DNA from: an uncultured Eubacteriales bacterium
GTDB taxonomy: Bacteria > Bacillota > Clostridia > Christensenellales > Aristaeellaceae
Reading direction: 5' to 3'
DNA length: 64,000 nt
Assembly (NCBI GenBank): GCA_902777335.1
Contig: CACYTF010000015.1
Coordinates: forward strand, 1 to 64,000
In this document: one piece after another, positions 9,151 through 16,740 of the stretch
Layout of the letters: each line of letters opens with the position of its first letter
How positions within the stretch are numbered: position 1 is the first letter of the stretch
Notes under the pieces: generated by a model
Told to the model about the DNA's origin: nothing
The model's input: only the letters and a program-made list of their open reading frames with translations
The model's database searches: none
Made by a program: the position numbers and the translations under genes

Positions 9151-9212
9151 TCCAAAATCGGAGGGACGGTTCTCTGTGTCATGTCACAGAGAACCGTCCC
9201 TCCGATTTTGGA
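9151..9212. repeat. Perfect 28-bp palindrome of the GGGACGGTTC class between convergent genes
   Basis: Arms 9151-9178 and 9185-9212 are perfect reverse complements around TCATGT. Each arm carries GGAGGGACGGTTCTCTGTG. Palindromes with this core recur in many Clostridia and have the form of REP elements moved by RAYT transposases (family knowledge; no RAYT gene is in this window). Lying 2 bp after the MATE stop and 10 bp before the synthetase stop, it could end transcription from both sides. Confidence 0.85.
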
Positions 9213-9222
9213 CGCGCGTTTC

Positions 9223-10914
9223 CTATCCCTTCTGATACGCCTTTTCGTCCGCCCTTCGGATCTGGGCGCGCTTGATCTTGCCGCCCACGGTCTTGGGCAG
9301 CTCGTCCACGTACTCGATCACGCGGGGGTACTTGTAGGGGGCGGTCAGCTTCTTCACATGCTGCTGCAGTTCCTTGGTCAGCGCCTCGGAGGGCTCCCAG
9401 CCCTTGGCCAGCACCACGGTGGCCTTGACGATCTGGCCGCGGATGGGGTCCGGCGCGCCGGTGATGGCGCACTCCACCACGGCGTCGTGGGCGATCAGCG
9501 CGGATTCCACCTCGAAGGGCCCGATGCGGTAGCCGGAGCACTTGATCACGTCGTCGTTGCGGCCCACGAAGCGGTAGTAGCCCTCGCTGTCGCGCCACAG
9601 CACGTCGCCGGTGTTGTAGCCGATGCCGCCCAGCTTCTCCTCGGTCATCTCCGGGTTCCGGTAGTAGCCGGTGAACAGGCCCACGGGCGGGCGGTGCTTC
9701 ACGTCCATGATGGTCAGCGACCCTTCCTCGCCGTCCTCGCAGACGTTGTCGTCAGCGTCCAGCAGCTGGATGTCGAACAGCGGGTTCGGCTTGCCGGTGG
9801 AGCCCTCGATGGGCTCGAACCACTCGCTGCCGAAGTTGGCGATCAGCACCGGGCCCTCGCTCTGGCCGAAGCCCTCGTAGATCTGTTGGCCCACCTTCTC
9901 CTTCCACTGCTTCACCACCTCGGGGTTCAGCGGCTCGCCGGCGGTGGCGCAGTGGTGCAGAGACGACAGGTCGAACTGAGAAAGGTCCTCCTGCAGCATG
10001 AAGCGGTACATCGTGGGCGGCACGCAGAACGTGGTCACGCGGTACTTTTCCACCTTTTTGAGCAGGTGCGCCGGGTTGAACTTGCCCACCATGTCGTAGC
10101 AGAATATCGTCGCGCCGCAGATCCACTGGCCGTAGATCTTGCCCCAACCGAACTTGGCCCAACCGGAGTCGGACACCGACATGTGAAGCTTGTTCTCCTC
10201 CACGTGCTGCCAGTACTTGGCGGTCACGATGTGGCCCAGCGGGTAGGCGAAGTTGTGCTGCACCAGCTTGGGCATGCCGGTGGTGCCGCTGGTGAAGTAC
10301 ACCAGCATGATGTCGTTCCAGCGGGTGGCGGCGTCGCCGGTGGGGCGGGGGAAGGCCTCGGAGCACTTGTCCATTGCCTCGTGCAGATCCAGCCAGCCCT
10401 CGCGGGGCGCGCCGACGAGTATGCGGTGCTTCAGCGACGGTATCTCCGGGGCCGCGGCTTCCATCTGGGACACGACGAAGGCGTCGTCCACGCAGATCAC
10501 GGCCTTCACGCCGGCGGCGTTGCCGCGGTACACGATGTCCTTCTTGGTCAGCTGCAGCGTGGCGGGGATCAGTATCACGCCCAGCTTGTGCAGCGCCGTG
10601 GCGCACACCCAGTATTCCCAGCGGCGGCGCAGTATCATCATGGCCACGTCGCCCTTCTTCAGGCCCAGGCCTGTGAGCAGGTTGGCCACGCGGTTTGAAA
10701 GCCGCTTGATGTCGGTGAAGGTGAAGGTGTGCTCCTCGTCTTCCTCGTTGACCCACAGCAGCGCGCGCTTGTCCGGCTCCGCCTCGGCCCAGGCGTCCAC
10801 CACGTCAAAGCCGAAGTTGAAGTCCTCCGGCACGTTGATTTTGAACTTCTCTCGGAATTCCTCGTAGCTGTCGAACTCGATCTGAGGAAGGTACTTATTC
10901 AGCAGGTAATTCAA
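9223..10914 (-). CDS. AMP-forming acyl-CoA synthetase (acetyl-/medium-chain type)
   Basis: 563 residues, TTG start with AAGGAG upstream. The P-loop-like motif YFTSGTTGMPKL near residue 215, YEGFGQSEG (A5) near 350, the hinge region FVGRNDDVIKCSGYRIGPFEVE, and the catalytic lysine in KTVGGKIKR at the C-terminus define the ANL superfamily. These enzymes activate acetate, propionate or longer/aromatic acids to CoA thioesters with ATP. The SGYRIGP form and the cupin-regulator neighbour are typical of the MACS-like group in anaerobes. It sits 15 bp downstream of the XRE-cupin gene and is likely its main target or operon partner. Confidence 0.93.
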   Translation of the reverse strand: MNYLLNKYLPQIEFDSYEEFREKFKINVPEDFNFGFDVVDAWAEAEPDKRALLWVNEEDEEHTFTFTDIKRLSNRVANLLTGLGLKKGDVAMMILRRRWEYWVCATALHKLGVILIPATLQLTKKDIVYRGNAAGVKAVICVDDAFVVSQMEAAAPEIPSLKHRILVGAPREGWLDLHEAMDKCSEAFPRPTGDAATRWNDIMLVYFTSGTTGMPKLVQHNFAYPLGHIVTAKYWQHVEENKLHMSVSDSGWAKFGWGKIYGQWICGATIFCYDMVGKFNPAHLLKKVEKYRVTTFCVPPTMYRFMLQEDLSQFDLSSLHHCATAGEPLNPEVVKQWKEKVGQQIYEGFGQSEGPVLIANFGSEWFEPIEGSTGKPNPLFDIQLLDADDNVCEDGEEGSLTIMDVKHRPPVGLFTGYYRNPEMTEEKLGGIGYNTGDVLWRDSEGYYRFVGRNDDVIKCSGYRIGPFEVESALIAHDAVVECAITGAPDPIRGQIVKATVVLAKGWEPSEALTKELQQHVKKLTAPYKYPRVIEYVDELPKTVGGKIKRAQIRRADEKAYQKG

Positions 10915-10929
10915 TGCGGGCGCTCCTTC

Positions 10930-11478
10930 CTATTCGGCGATGACCGTCAAAAACCGCGCCTTCACGTCGCTTCCGCAGCGCTGGCCATGGGGGATGGTGG
11001 GGTTGAAGTAGATCGAGTCGCCGGCGGTCATCACGAACTCCTTGTCGCCCAGCGTGACGATGACGGTGCCCTCCAGCACCAGGTTGAACTCCTGGCCGCT
11101 GTGGGTGATCAGCTTGGCCACGGCGTCGCTGGGCTCCAGCGTCACCAGCAGCGGCTGCATGATCTTGTTGGCATAGCGGTAGGCCAGGTCCTCGAAGTGA
11201 TACTCCGGGTTGCGGTTGATCACCTTGCCGCCGCCCCGGCGGATCAGGTGCCAGGTGTCCAGCTTGGCGCTCTGGCCGGTCACGATCTCGGTGAAGTCCA
11301 CCTTGAACTTGTTGGCGATCTCATAGATCACGCTGATGGGCACGTCCTTGCCGTTTTCCTCGTAGGAGGCGTAGACCTCCGGCTTCAGGTTCAGCTCCGC
11401 CGCCAGCTCCTCGACGGTGTAGTCGCTGACCTCCCGCAGCTCCCGCAACCGCGCGCCGATCTCGTTGTAGTCGTTCAT
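10930..11478 (-). CDS. XRE-family regulator with C-terminal cupin domain
   Basis: 182 residues from an ATG with AAAGGAG upstream; a longer frame adds 13 residues but has no site. An N-terminal helix-turn-helix (residues about 5-60, IGARLRELREVSDYTVEELAAEL) is followed by a small-barrel cupin domain (about 110-180, including GQEFNLVLEGTVIVTLGDKEF and the GDSIYFNPTIPHG segment). Proteins of this build sense a small ligand through the cupin and control the adjacent metabolic gene, here the acyl-CoA synthetase 15 bp downstream. A TATAAT box lies upstream (plus-strand positions near 11540) with a poor -35, fitting a regulated promoter. Confidence 0.88.
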   Translation of the reverse strand: MNDYNEIGARLRELREVSDYTVEELAAELNLKPEVYASYEENGKDVPISVIYEIANKFKVDFTEIVTGQSAKLDTWHLIRRGGGKVINRNPEYHFEDLAYRYANKIMQPLLVTLEPSDAVAKLITHSGQEFNLVLEGTVIVTLGDKEFVMTAGDSIYFNPTIPHGQRCGSDVKARFLTVIAE

Positions 11479-11618
11479 AGCCGTTTCTCCTTTGAGATGT
11501 CGTGTGGATAACAACACTTTGCCATAGTACAGCTCGAATTATAACACACGACCCGCGCGCCGTCCACCGGGAATTGATATGATTGTGTTGAAAATAGCGG
11601 CCATCGCCTTCCGGGCCC

Positions 11619-11647
11619 TTGACAAATACCCTGGCAGGGTATATAAT
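11619..11647 (+). promoter_or_regulatory. Consensus promoter of the copper operon
   Basis: Perfect TTGACA (11619-11624), 17-bp spacer, perfect TATAAT (11642-11647). A CsoR-type operator fills the spacer, so repressor binding would block RNA polymerase. Confidence 0.93.
11626..11642. promoter_or_regulatory. CsoR-type operator 1 (in promoter spacer)
   Basis: Inverted repeat ATACCC-TGGCA-GGGTAT, matching the pseudo-palindromic TACCC/GGGTA boxes known for CsoR repressors. Confidence 0.87.
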
Positions 11648-11662
11648 GGTTCCATGAAGCGG

Positions 11663-11678
11663 ATACCCCATAGGGTAT
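11663..11678. promoter_or_regulatory. CsoR-type operator 2 (in 5' leader)
   Basis: Second inverted repeat ATACCC-CATA-GGGTAT, 36 bp centre to centre downstream of the first and just before the csoR ribosome binding site. Its spacer is one base shorter than that of operator 1. Confidence 0.82.
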
Positions 11679-11695
11679 ATACGGAGGCATGGATC

Positions 11696-11998
11696 ATGAA
11701 CGACGCAAATGCGTGCTGCGACCGGAAGAGGGTTCGGGATGAAAGGGAACGCCGCGATCTGATGAACCGGCTGAAGCGGATCGAGGGGCAGGTGCGCGGC
11801 CTGCAGCGGATGCTGGATGAGGACGCCTACTGTCCGGACATACTGACCCAGGCGTCCGCGGTCAATTCCGCGCTGAACAGCTTTTGCCGGGTGCTGTTGA
11901 CCAGCCATCTGCGCACCTGCGTCACGGAGGACATCCGCGCCGGGCGCGAGGACACGGTGGACGAGCTGATGGGCACCTTGCAGAAGCTGATGAAATAG
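11696..11998 (+). CDS. csoR: Copper-sensing transcriptional repressor CsoR
   Basis: 100 residues from an ATG with GGAGG 8 nt upstream; an upstream in-frame ATG would lie across the promoter and is rejected. The family core RLKRIEGQVRGLQRMLDED is followed by the Cu(I) ligand set: Cys in AYCPD, and His and Cys in SHLRTC with the H-x3-C spacing of CsoR. Apo-CsoR binds the operator and Cu(I) releases it. It is 18 bp ahead of copA and shares its promoter, so it is autoregulated with the copper exporter. Confidence 0.93.
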   Translation: MNDANACCDRKRVRDERERRDLMNRLKRIEGQVRGLQRMLDEDAYCPDILTQASAVNSALNSFCRVLLTSHLRTCVTEDIRAGREDTVDELMGTLQKLMK

Positions 11999-12016
11999 GA
12001 CTGAGGGTGATCTGTA

Positions 12017-14554
12017 GTGGAACAGTACAACGTGACCGGCATGAGCTGCGCGGCGTGCTCCAGCCGGGTGGAAAAGGCCGTGTGCGGCGTGCCGGGCGTC
12101 ACGGCCTGCGCCGTGAGCCTGCTGACGAATTCCATGGGCGTGGAGGGCACGGCTTCTTCTGAGGAAATCATCCGCGCCGTGGAGGCCGCCGGGTATGGCG
12201 CGTCGCTGAAGGGCGCGGCGCAGAAGGCGTCTTCCGGGGATTCGCCCGCCTGGGCGGACGCCGAGGCGCTGAAGGACCGCGAGACGCCCAAGCTGAAGAA
12301 ACGGCTGATGTTCTCGGTGCCGATCCTGCTGGTGCTGATGTATTTCTCGATGGGCCACGGCATGTGGGGCTGGCCCGCGCCGGCGGCGTTTGACAACCTG
12401 GTGTTCTTAGGGCTGTTTGAGCTGCTGCTGGCGGTGATCGTGATGATCATCAACCAGAAGTTCTTCACCTCCGGCTTTGCTTCGCTGTTTCACGGCGCGC
12501 CCAACATGGATACGCTGGTGGCGCTGGGCTCCAGCGCGTCGTTCCTCTATTCGCTGGCGGAGCTGTTTCTGATGATCCTCGCCCAGGGCGAGGGCGCGCA
12601 CCATACGGTGATGAAGTACGGCATGAACCTGTACTTCGAGTCCGCGGCCATGATCCCGACGCTGATCACCATCGGCAAGGTGCTGGAGGCGATGTCGAAG
12701 GGGCGCACCACGGACGCGCTGAAGGGCCTGATGAAGCTGGCACCGAAGAGGGCCGTGCTGCTGAAGGACGGCGTGGAGACGGAGGTGGGCATCGAGGAAG
12801 TCCGGGCGGGCGACGTCTTTGTGGTGCGCCCCGGCGAGCAGATCCCGGTGGACGGCGTCATCGTGAAGGGCATGACGGCGGTCAACGAGTCCGCGCTGAC
12901 CGGCGAGAGCATCCCGGCGGACAAGGCCGAGGGCGACCCGGTCTCCGCCGCCACGATGAACCAGCAGGGCTACATCGAGTGCCGCGCCACCCGCGTGGGC
13001 GAGGACACCACGCTGGCGCAGATCATCCGCACCGTGTCGGACGCCGCCGCCACCAAGGCCCCGCTGGCCCGCATCGCGGACAAGGTTTCGGGCATCTTTG
13101 TGCCCGCCGTGATCGGCCTGGCGCTTTTGACGCTGGTCGGCTGGCTCGTCGCGGGCAAACCCTTCTCCTTCGCCATCGCCCGGGGCATATCGGTGCTGGT
13201 GATCAGCTGCCCCTGCGCGCTGGGGCTGGCGACGCCGGTCGCCATCATGGTGGGCAGCGGCGTCGGCGCGAAGACCGGCGTGCTGTACAAGACCGCCGCC
13301 GCGCTGGAGGGCGCGGGCCGGACGCAGGTGATCGCGCTGGACAAGACGGGCACCGTGACGGAGGGCCAGCCGAAGGTGACGGACGTGATTCCCGCCGGCA
13401 TGGAGAGGGACAGGCTGCTCATATTGGCCGCGTCGCTGGAGAAGAACAGCGAGCACCCGCTGGCCAAGGCCGTGACCGCCGAGGCGGAGGGCCTGGCGCT
13501 TGTTGAGGTCAGCGACTTTGAGGCCCTGCCCGGCCACGGCCTGCGGGCCCGCCTGGACGGAAAGGAGTTGCTGGGCGGAAGCCTGAAATACCTCTCGGAC
13601 AAGGGCTTGGTGGACGCTTCCGTCGCGGAACAGGCCGATGCCCTCGCCGCGGAGGGCAAGACGCCGCTGCTGTTCGCGCTGGACGGCACGCTGATCGGGC
13701 TCATCGCGGTGGCGGACCCCATCAAGCAGGACTCCGCGCAGGCCATCCGCGAGCTGCGCGATATGGGCATACAGACCGTCATGCTGACCGGCGACAACGC
13801 GCGCACCGCCCAGGCCATCAGCCGTCAGGCCGGCGTGGACCAGGTCGTGGCGGGCGTGCTGCCGGAGGGCAAGGCCGAGGTCATCCGCAAGCTGAAGCCC
13901 CTGGGAAAGGTCGCCATGGTCGGCGACGGCATCAACGACGCCCCGGCGCTGACGGTGGCGGACAACGGCGTCGCCATCGGCGCGGGCACGGACGTGGCCA
14001 TCGACGCGGCGGACATCGTGGTGATGAAGAGCCGCCTCACCGACGTCACCGCGGCCATCCGTCTGAGCCGGGCCACGATTCGCAACATCCATCAGAACCT
14101 GTTCTGGGCGTTCTTCTACAATGCCATCTGCATCCCGCTGGCCATGGGCCTGTACGGCATCGAGATGAAGCCCATGTACGGCGCGGCGGCCATGGCGCTG
14201 TCCAGCTTCTTCGTGTGCATGAACGCGCTGCGGCTGAACCTGATCAACCCCCACGACGCCGGCCACGACAAAAGTGGCAAGTCAATCTCCGCGGACGCGC
14301 TCAATGCGATCGTCGCCGCGGCAACAATAAAGGAGGAAAAGACCATGAAGAAGACCCTGAAGGTAGAAGGCATGATGTGCGGCCACTGCGAAGCCCGCGT
14401 GAAGAAGGCGCTGGAGGCCGTCCCCGGCGTTGAGAGCGCCACCGCGGACCACAACAACGGCACCGCCGTGGTGACCCTGAGCGCCCCCGTCGCCGACGAC
14501 GCGCTGCGCGCCGCGGTGGAGGCCCAGGACTACAAGGTGCTGGGCGTGGAATGA
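12017..14554 (+). CDS. copA: Cu(+)-exporting P1B-type ATPase with N- and C-terminal copper-binding domains
   Basis: 845 residues from a GTG start. In order: N-terminal heavy-metal domain with GMSCAAC (near residue 6); membrane segments; actuator TGES near 296; the ion-binding CPC in SCPCALGLATP near 396; phosphorylation site DKTGT near 443; hinge GDGINDAPAL near 636; last membrane pair; then a second heavy-metal domain at about 777-845 with GMMCGHC. It pumps Cu(I) out of the cytoplasm. The C-terminal domain begins with its own AAGGAGG and ATG in frame, so this looks like a copA-copZ gene fusion (see the separate entry). It is regulated by CsoR from the upstream promoter. Confidence 0.96.
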   Translation: MEQYNVTGMSCAACSSRVEKAVCGVPGVTACAVSLLTNSMGVEGTASSEEIIRAVEAAGYGASLKGAAQKASSGDSPAWADAEALKDRETPKLKKRLMFSVPILLVLMYFSMGHGMWGWPAPAAFDNLVFLGLFELLLAVIVMIINQKFFTSGFASLFHGAPNMDTLVALGSSASFLYSLAELFLMILAQGEGAHHTVMKYGMNLYFESAAMIPTLITIGKVLEAMSKGRTTDALKGLMKLAPKRAVLLKDGVETEVGIEEVRAGDVFVVRPGEQIPVDGVIVKGMTAVNESALTGESIPADKAEGDPVSAATMNQQGYIECRATRVGEDTTLAQIIRTVSDAAATKAPLARIADKVSGIFVPAVIGLALLTLVGWLVAGKPFSFAIARGISVLVISCPCALGLATPVAIMVGSGVGAKTGVLYKTAAALEGAGRTQVIALDKTGTVTEGQPKVTDVIPAGMERDRLLILAASLEKNSEHPLAKAVTAEAEGLALVEVSDFEALPGHGLRARLDGKELLGGSLKYLSDKGLVDASVAEQADALAAEGKTPLLFALDGTLIGLIAVADPIKQDSAQAIRELRDMGIQTVMLTGDNARTAQAISRQAGVDQVVAGVLPEGKAEVIRKLKPLGKVAMVGDGINDAPALTVADNGVAIGAGTDVAIDAADIVVMKSRLTDVTAAIRLSRATIRNIHQNLFWAFFYNAICIPLAMGLYGIEMKPMYGAAAMALSSFFVCMNALRLNLINPHDAGHDKSGKSISADALNAIVAAATIKEEKTMKKTLKVEGMMCGHCEARVKKALEAVPGVESATADHNNGTAVVTLSAPVADDALRAAVEAQDYKVLGVE
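14345..14554 (+). CDS. Possible internal start giving a free CopZ-like copper chaperone
   Basis: Inside copA and in the same frame, ATAAAGGAGGAAAAGACC precedes an ATG: a near-perfect Shine-Dalgarno sequence 8 nt from the start codon. Translation from here gives a complete 69-residue heavy-metal-associated protein beginning MKKTLKVEGMMCGHC, the size and motif of CopZ chaperones that hand Cu(I) to CopA. In the long product the site is read as KEEKT. Whether the short form is made is inference, but this ribosome binding site is stronger than the one at copA itself. Confidence 0.6.
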   Translation: MKKTLKVEGMMCGHCEARVKKALEAVPGVESATADHNNGTAVVTLSAPVADDALRAAVEAQDYKVLGVE

Positions 14555-14589
14555 CCGGAAAACATTGATTTTGGGCGCAGGTGCCGGGA

Positions 14590-14630
14590 CTGCACGCAAG
14601 CTTTGATACAAGGCTTGCGTGCAGCTTTTT
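14590..14630 (+). terminator. Intrinsic terminator of the copper operon
   Basis: A 12-bp perfect stem (CTGCACGCAAGC / GCTTGCGTGCAG) with an 11-nt loop, followed by CTTTTT, 35 bp after the copA stop. Confidence 0.92.
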
Positions 14631-14730
14631 GCCTTGTCGGAACGGTGATACTGTATTGTGCGGGCACTGCCATACGGATTGACAGATAGGGTATAATGAA
14701 TATTGGGATGCTTGTTTCGAGGTGATATGG

Positions 14731-15068
14731 ATGCTCAACGTCTATTTCGGCCCCATGCCGGAAGCGATCTACAATACGGCGGTGTATTTCAAAAACACCT
14801 ATCAGGACAAATGGATCACCGAACCGCTGGCGGTGGAGATGATCCGGGACGTGGATCGTTCCAAGATGGGGCGCAGGTCATCGAAAGCCCCGTTCTGGGG
14901 ATGATCACGCCCTTGCAGCTCTCGGGCGGCGTCAAGACGCTGCTGCTGGTCGCCAACGATAAGAGCAATAAGCACTCATTCAATGTCTCCACGTGTGGGG
15001 ATACAGTGATTCAGCTGTTCGGAAAAACCGAACAGTTCAGACAGAGGGCAACCGCGAAGGAATCGTAA
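14731..15068 (+). pseudogene. Frameshifted DUF4869-like gene
   Basis: Starts at an ATG with GAGGTG 6 nt upstream. The first frame reads MLNVYFGPMPEAIYNTAVYF and on to RDVDRSK; near 14858-14875 the homology continues in another frame with VIESPVLG, QLSGGVKTLLLV and FNVSTCGDTV, ending at 15068. Both halves match my memory of DUF4869, a clostridial family of about 140 residues and unknown function, so one base has probably been lost. The end also looks short and divergent. GC content is lower than in the flanking genes, which suggests acquired DNA now decaying. Confidence 0.55.
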
Positions 15069-15138
15069 CCTGAACCGTCATACACCCTTTGACGAGGAAG
15101 TGATCTTATGAACAGTATTTCTTGGATCTTCACGTTTT

Positions 15139-15298
15139 CTTGTGGGATTCCCCTCTCAGGCGCTGCGCGCCAGCTCTCCCCGTCACCGGGGCGAGCCAAG
15201 GCTACCGCGCGGGTGCGCTGACGCTATCCTCCTTGCCTCGCCCCCGTGAGGGGGAGAGGTGCCCGAAGGGCGGAGAGGGGGAACTCCAATCCCACAAG
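15139..15298. mobile_element. 160-bp MITE-like element inserted in the 5' end of the DUF1016 gene
   Basis: Terminal inverted repeats CTTGTGGGATT...AATCCCACAAG, extended inward by about 45 imperfectly paired bases (CCCCTCTC, AGCTCTCCCC, GGGGCGAGCCAAGG against their complements), each arm with small hairpins. TT flanks both sides (15137-15138 and 15299-15300), a likely target duplication. No coding capacity. Removing the element plus one TT joins the ATG at 15108 in frame to the DUF1016 coding sequence. Confidence 0.8.
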
Positions 15299-15344
15299 TT
15301 TCCGTGATGAGCCTATTTCTTTGGATCAAAGCCCGCTCTCCCCG

Positions 15345-16388
15345 ATGGTCAATGAGATCAAACACATACTGGATCAGGCGAGAGGGAATATCGCTCACCA
15401 GGTCAACAGCGAACTGTTATATGCCTATTGGAACATCGGCCGCATCATGGTAGAGAACGAGCAAAGCCAGCCCGAACGCGCGGACTACGGCAAGCAGACC
15501 ATTCGCGAACTGTCAAAAGCATTGACAAGAGAGTTGGGCAAAGGGTTCTCCGTGTCCAATCTGCAATTCATGCGACGCTTCTATCTCACCTATCAGATTC
15601 AACAGACAGTGTCTGTTAAATTGTCATGGTCGCATTATTGTGAGTTGCTGTCCATCTCCGATTCGGACAAACGCGGTTTCTATGAGAAAGAGGCAATCAA
15701 CGCAAACTGGTCTGTGCGCGAATTGAAGCGTCAGATAGACAGTTCCCTGTTTGAAAGACTCCTGCTGTCGCGCGGAGATGCCAACAAGGAACGGGTGCTC
15801 GCCCTTGCGCTGAACGGAAATGAAATCGCGCAACCCGCCGATATCATTCGCGATCCCTACGTCTTTGAGTTCCTGGGTTTGCCGGAGGATAAGCCTATGA
15901 TGGAGAGCGACCTGGAACGGGCGCTCGTTCAGCAGATCGAGAAATTCCTTCTGGAGCTTGGCAGGGGTTTCATGTTCGTGGGAACGCAGCAGAGGGTGAC
16001 CATCAATAATACCCACTATTATGTGGATATGGTGTTCTATAACAAAATCCTGCGCGCATACGTCCTCATAGAATTGAAGACGACAAAGCTGACGCCGGAA
16101 GCGGCAGGTCAGATCAATATGTATCTGAATTACTACGCCAGAGAGATCAACGATGCCGACGACAACCCGCCGATCGGGATTATTCTGTGCACCGAAAAAG
16201 ACAGCATCACGGCGGAGTATGCGCTGGGTGGACTGTCAAACAACGTATTTGCTTCGCGCTATGTTCTCTATATGCCAGATAAAGAACAACTGATTGCGCA
16301 GGTGGAAGCGGTCATGCGGAAATGGGGCGGCAGTGAAGACACTGCTGTATCTGTCCCGGGTGCCCACGGATTATCTGACGACGTTTGA
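15345..16388 (+). CDS. DUF1016/YhcG-like PDDEXK nuclease, 5' end disrupted by a MITE
   Basis: 347 residues from the first in-frame ATG after the element, which has no ribosome binding site. The N-terminal DUF1016 helical domain (QVNSELLYAYWNIGRIMVENEQ, then LSKALTRELGKGFSVSNLQFMRRFY) is followed by a C-terminal PDDEXK nuclease fold with YVDMVFYN and LIELK (residues about 225-250). YhcG proteins are predicted nucleases often found with restriction or defence genes; their target is not established. The original start was probably the ATG at 15108, which has GAGGAAG 8 nt upstream and joins in frame once the MITE is removed; now that frame stops inside the element. The C-terminus also runs past the usual end. 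Likely weakly expressed or dead. Confidence 0.72.
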   Translation: MVNEIKHILDQARGNIAHQVNSELLYAYWNIGRIMVENEQSQPERADYGKQTIRELSKALTRELGKGFSVSNLQFMRRFYLTYQIQQTVSVKLSWSHYCELLSISDSDKRGFYEKEAINANWSVRELKRQIDSSLFERLLLSRGDANKERVLALALNGNEIAQPADIIRDPYVFEFLGLPEDKPMMESDLERALVQQIEKFLLELGRGFMFVGTQQRVTINNTHYYVDMVFYNKILRAYVLIELKTTKLTPEAAGQINMYLNYYAREINDADDNPPIGIILCTEKDSITAEYALGGLSNNVFASRYVLYMPDKEQLIAQVEAVMRKWGGSEDTAVSVPGAHGLSDDV

Positions 16389-16485
16389 TGGCGAGTATAT
16401 CGGGGTATTGCATAAGTACCATTTCTGGATTCCGGAAGATCGCGCTCAGAAGCTGTTGGAGGTGTACAATTATGAGTGGAATTAG
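16333..16485 (+). CDS. Small ORF of unknown function overlapping the DUF1016 3' end
   Basis: A 50-residue frame from a GTG, reading KTLLYLSRVPTDYLTTFDG and ending YNYEWN. It has protein-like composition (aromatic and charged residues, no GC-skewed runs), unlike the shadow frames elsewhere. No clear ribosome binding site apart from GGGGCGG. It may be a fragment of a longer gene fused to the end of the DUF1016 gene. I do not recognise the family. Confidence 0.3.
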   Translation: MKTLLYLSRVPTDYLTTFDGEYIGVLHKYHFWIPEDRAQKLLEVYNYEWN

Positions 16486-16685
16486 CGTGGTGCGGATTTC
16501 CCAGGTTTATGGAAGACAGGCCTCTTCCCAAGGGGTATTCGGAATCTCCCAACCCCTACGCGGAACCGCCGGTATCGCAGTATAACCTGCGGGCAATGGT
16601 GAATTACGCCTTGAAAACCGGGAAAAAGGTGCCTGATCTGACCAAAGAAGAAGCTGAACAATTCCTGATTACAGGAGAGAGTTGA
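16476..16685 (+). CDS. Small hypothetical protein (about 69 residues)
   Basis: Starts at a GTG; GGAGG lies 14 nt upstream, nearer to an ATG in another frame at 16472, so the 5' end may be frameshifted. The product has a conserved-looking core (MEDRPLPKGYSESPNPY, then QYNLRAMVNYALKTGKKV and DLTKEEAEQF). Similar small proteins of unknown function occur next to DUF4869-type genes in Clostridia as far as I recall. It ends just before a strong terminator. Confidence 0.5.
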   Translation: MELAWCGFPRFMEDRPLPKGYSESPNPYAEPPVSQYNLRAMVNYALKTGKKVPDLTKEEAEQFLITGES

Positions 16686-16698
16686 TTCGCCGACAAAA

Positions 16699-16732
16699 AC
16701 CGCCCCCGCGACAGCGGGGGCGGTGCGTTTTT
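16699..16732. terminator. Bidirectional terminator between the DUF1016 island and hydA
   Basis: An 11-bp stem (ACCGCCCCCGC / GCGGGGGCGGT) with a 4-nt loop, TTTTT on the plus side and AAAAA on the left, which reads as T's on the minus strand. It serves the convergent small ORF and hydrogenase operon. Confidence 0.88.
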
Positions 16733-16740
16733 GCGCTTGA

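Noticed and set aside
11579..11695. Upstream extension of CsoR by 39 residues
   Set aside because: It would place translation across the -35, -10 and both operators; the ATG at 11696 has a proper ribosome binding site.
16385..16585. Plus-strand frame from the ATG at 16472 with GGAGG upstream
   Set aside because: The product (SGISVVRISQVYGRQ and on) has no conserved look, whereas the overlapping frame has; the ATG may reflect an earlier start lost by frameshift.
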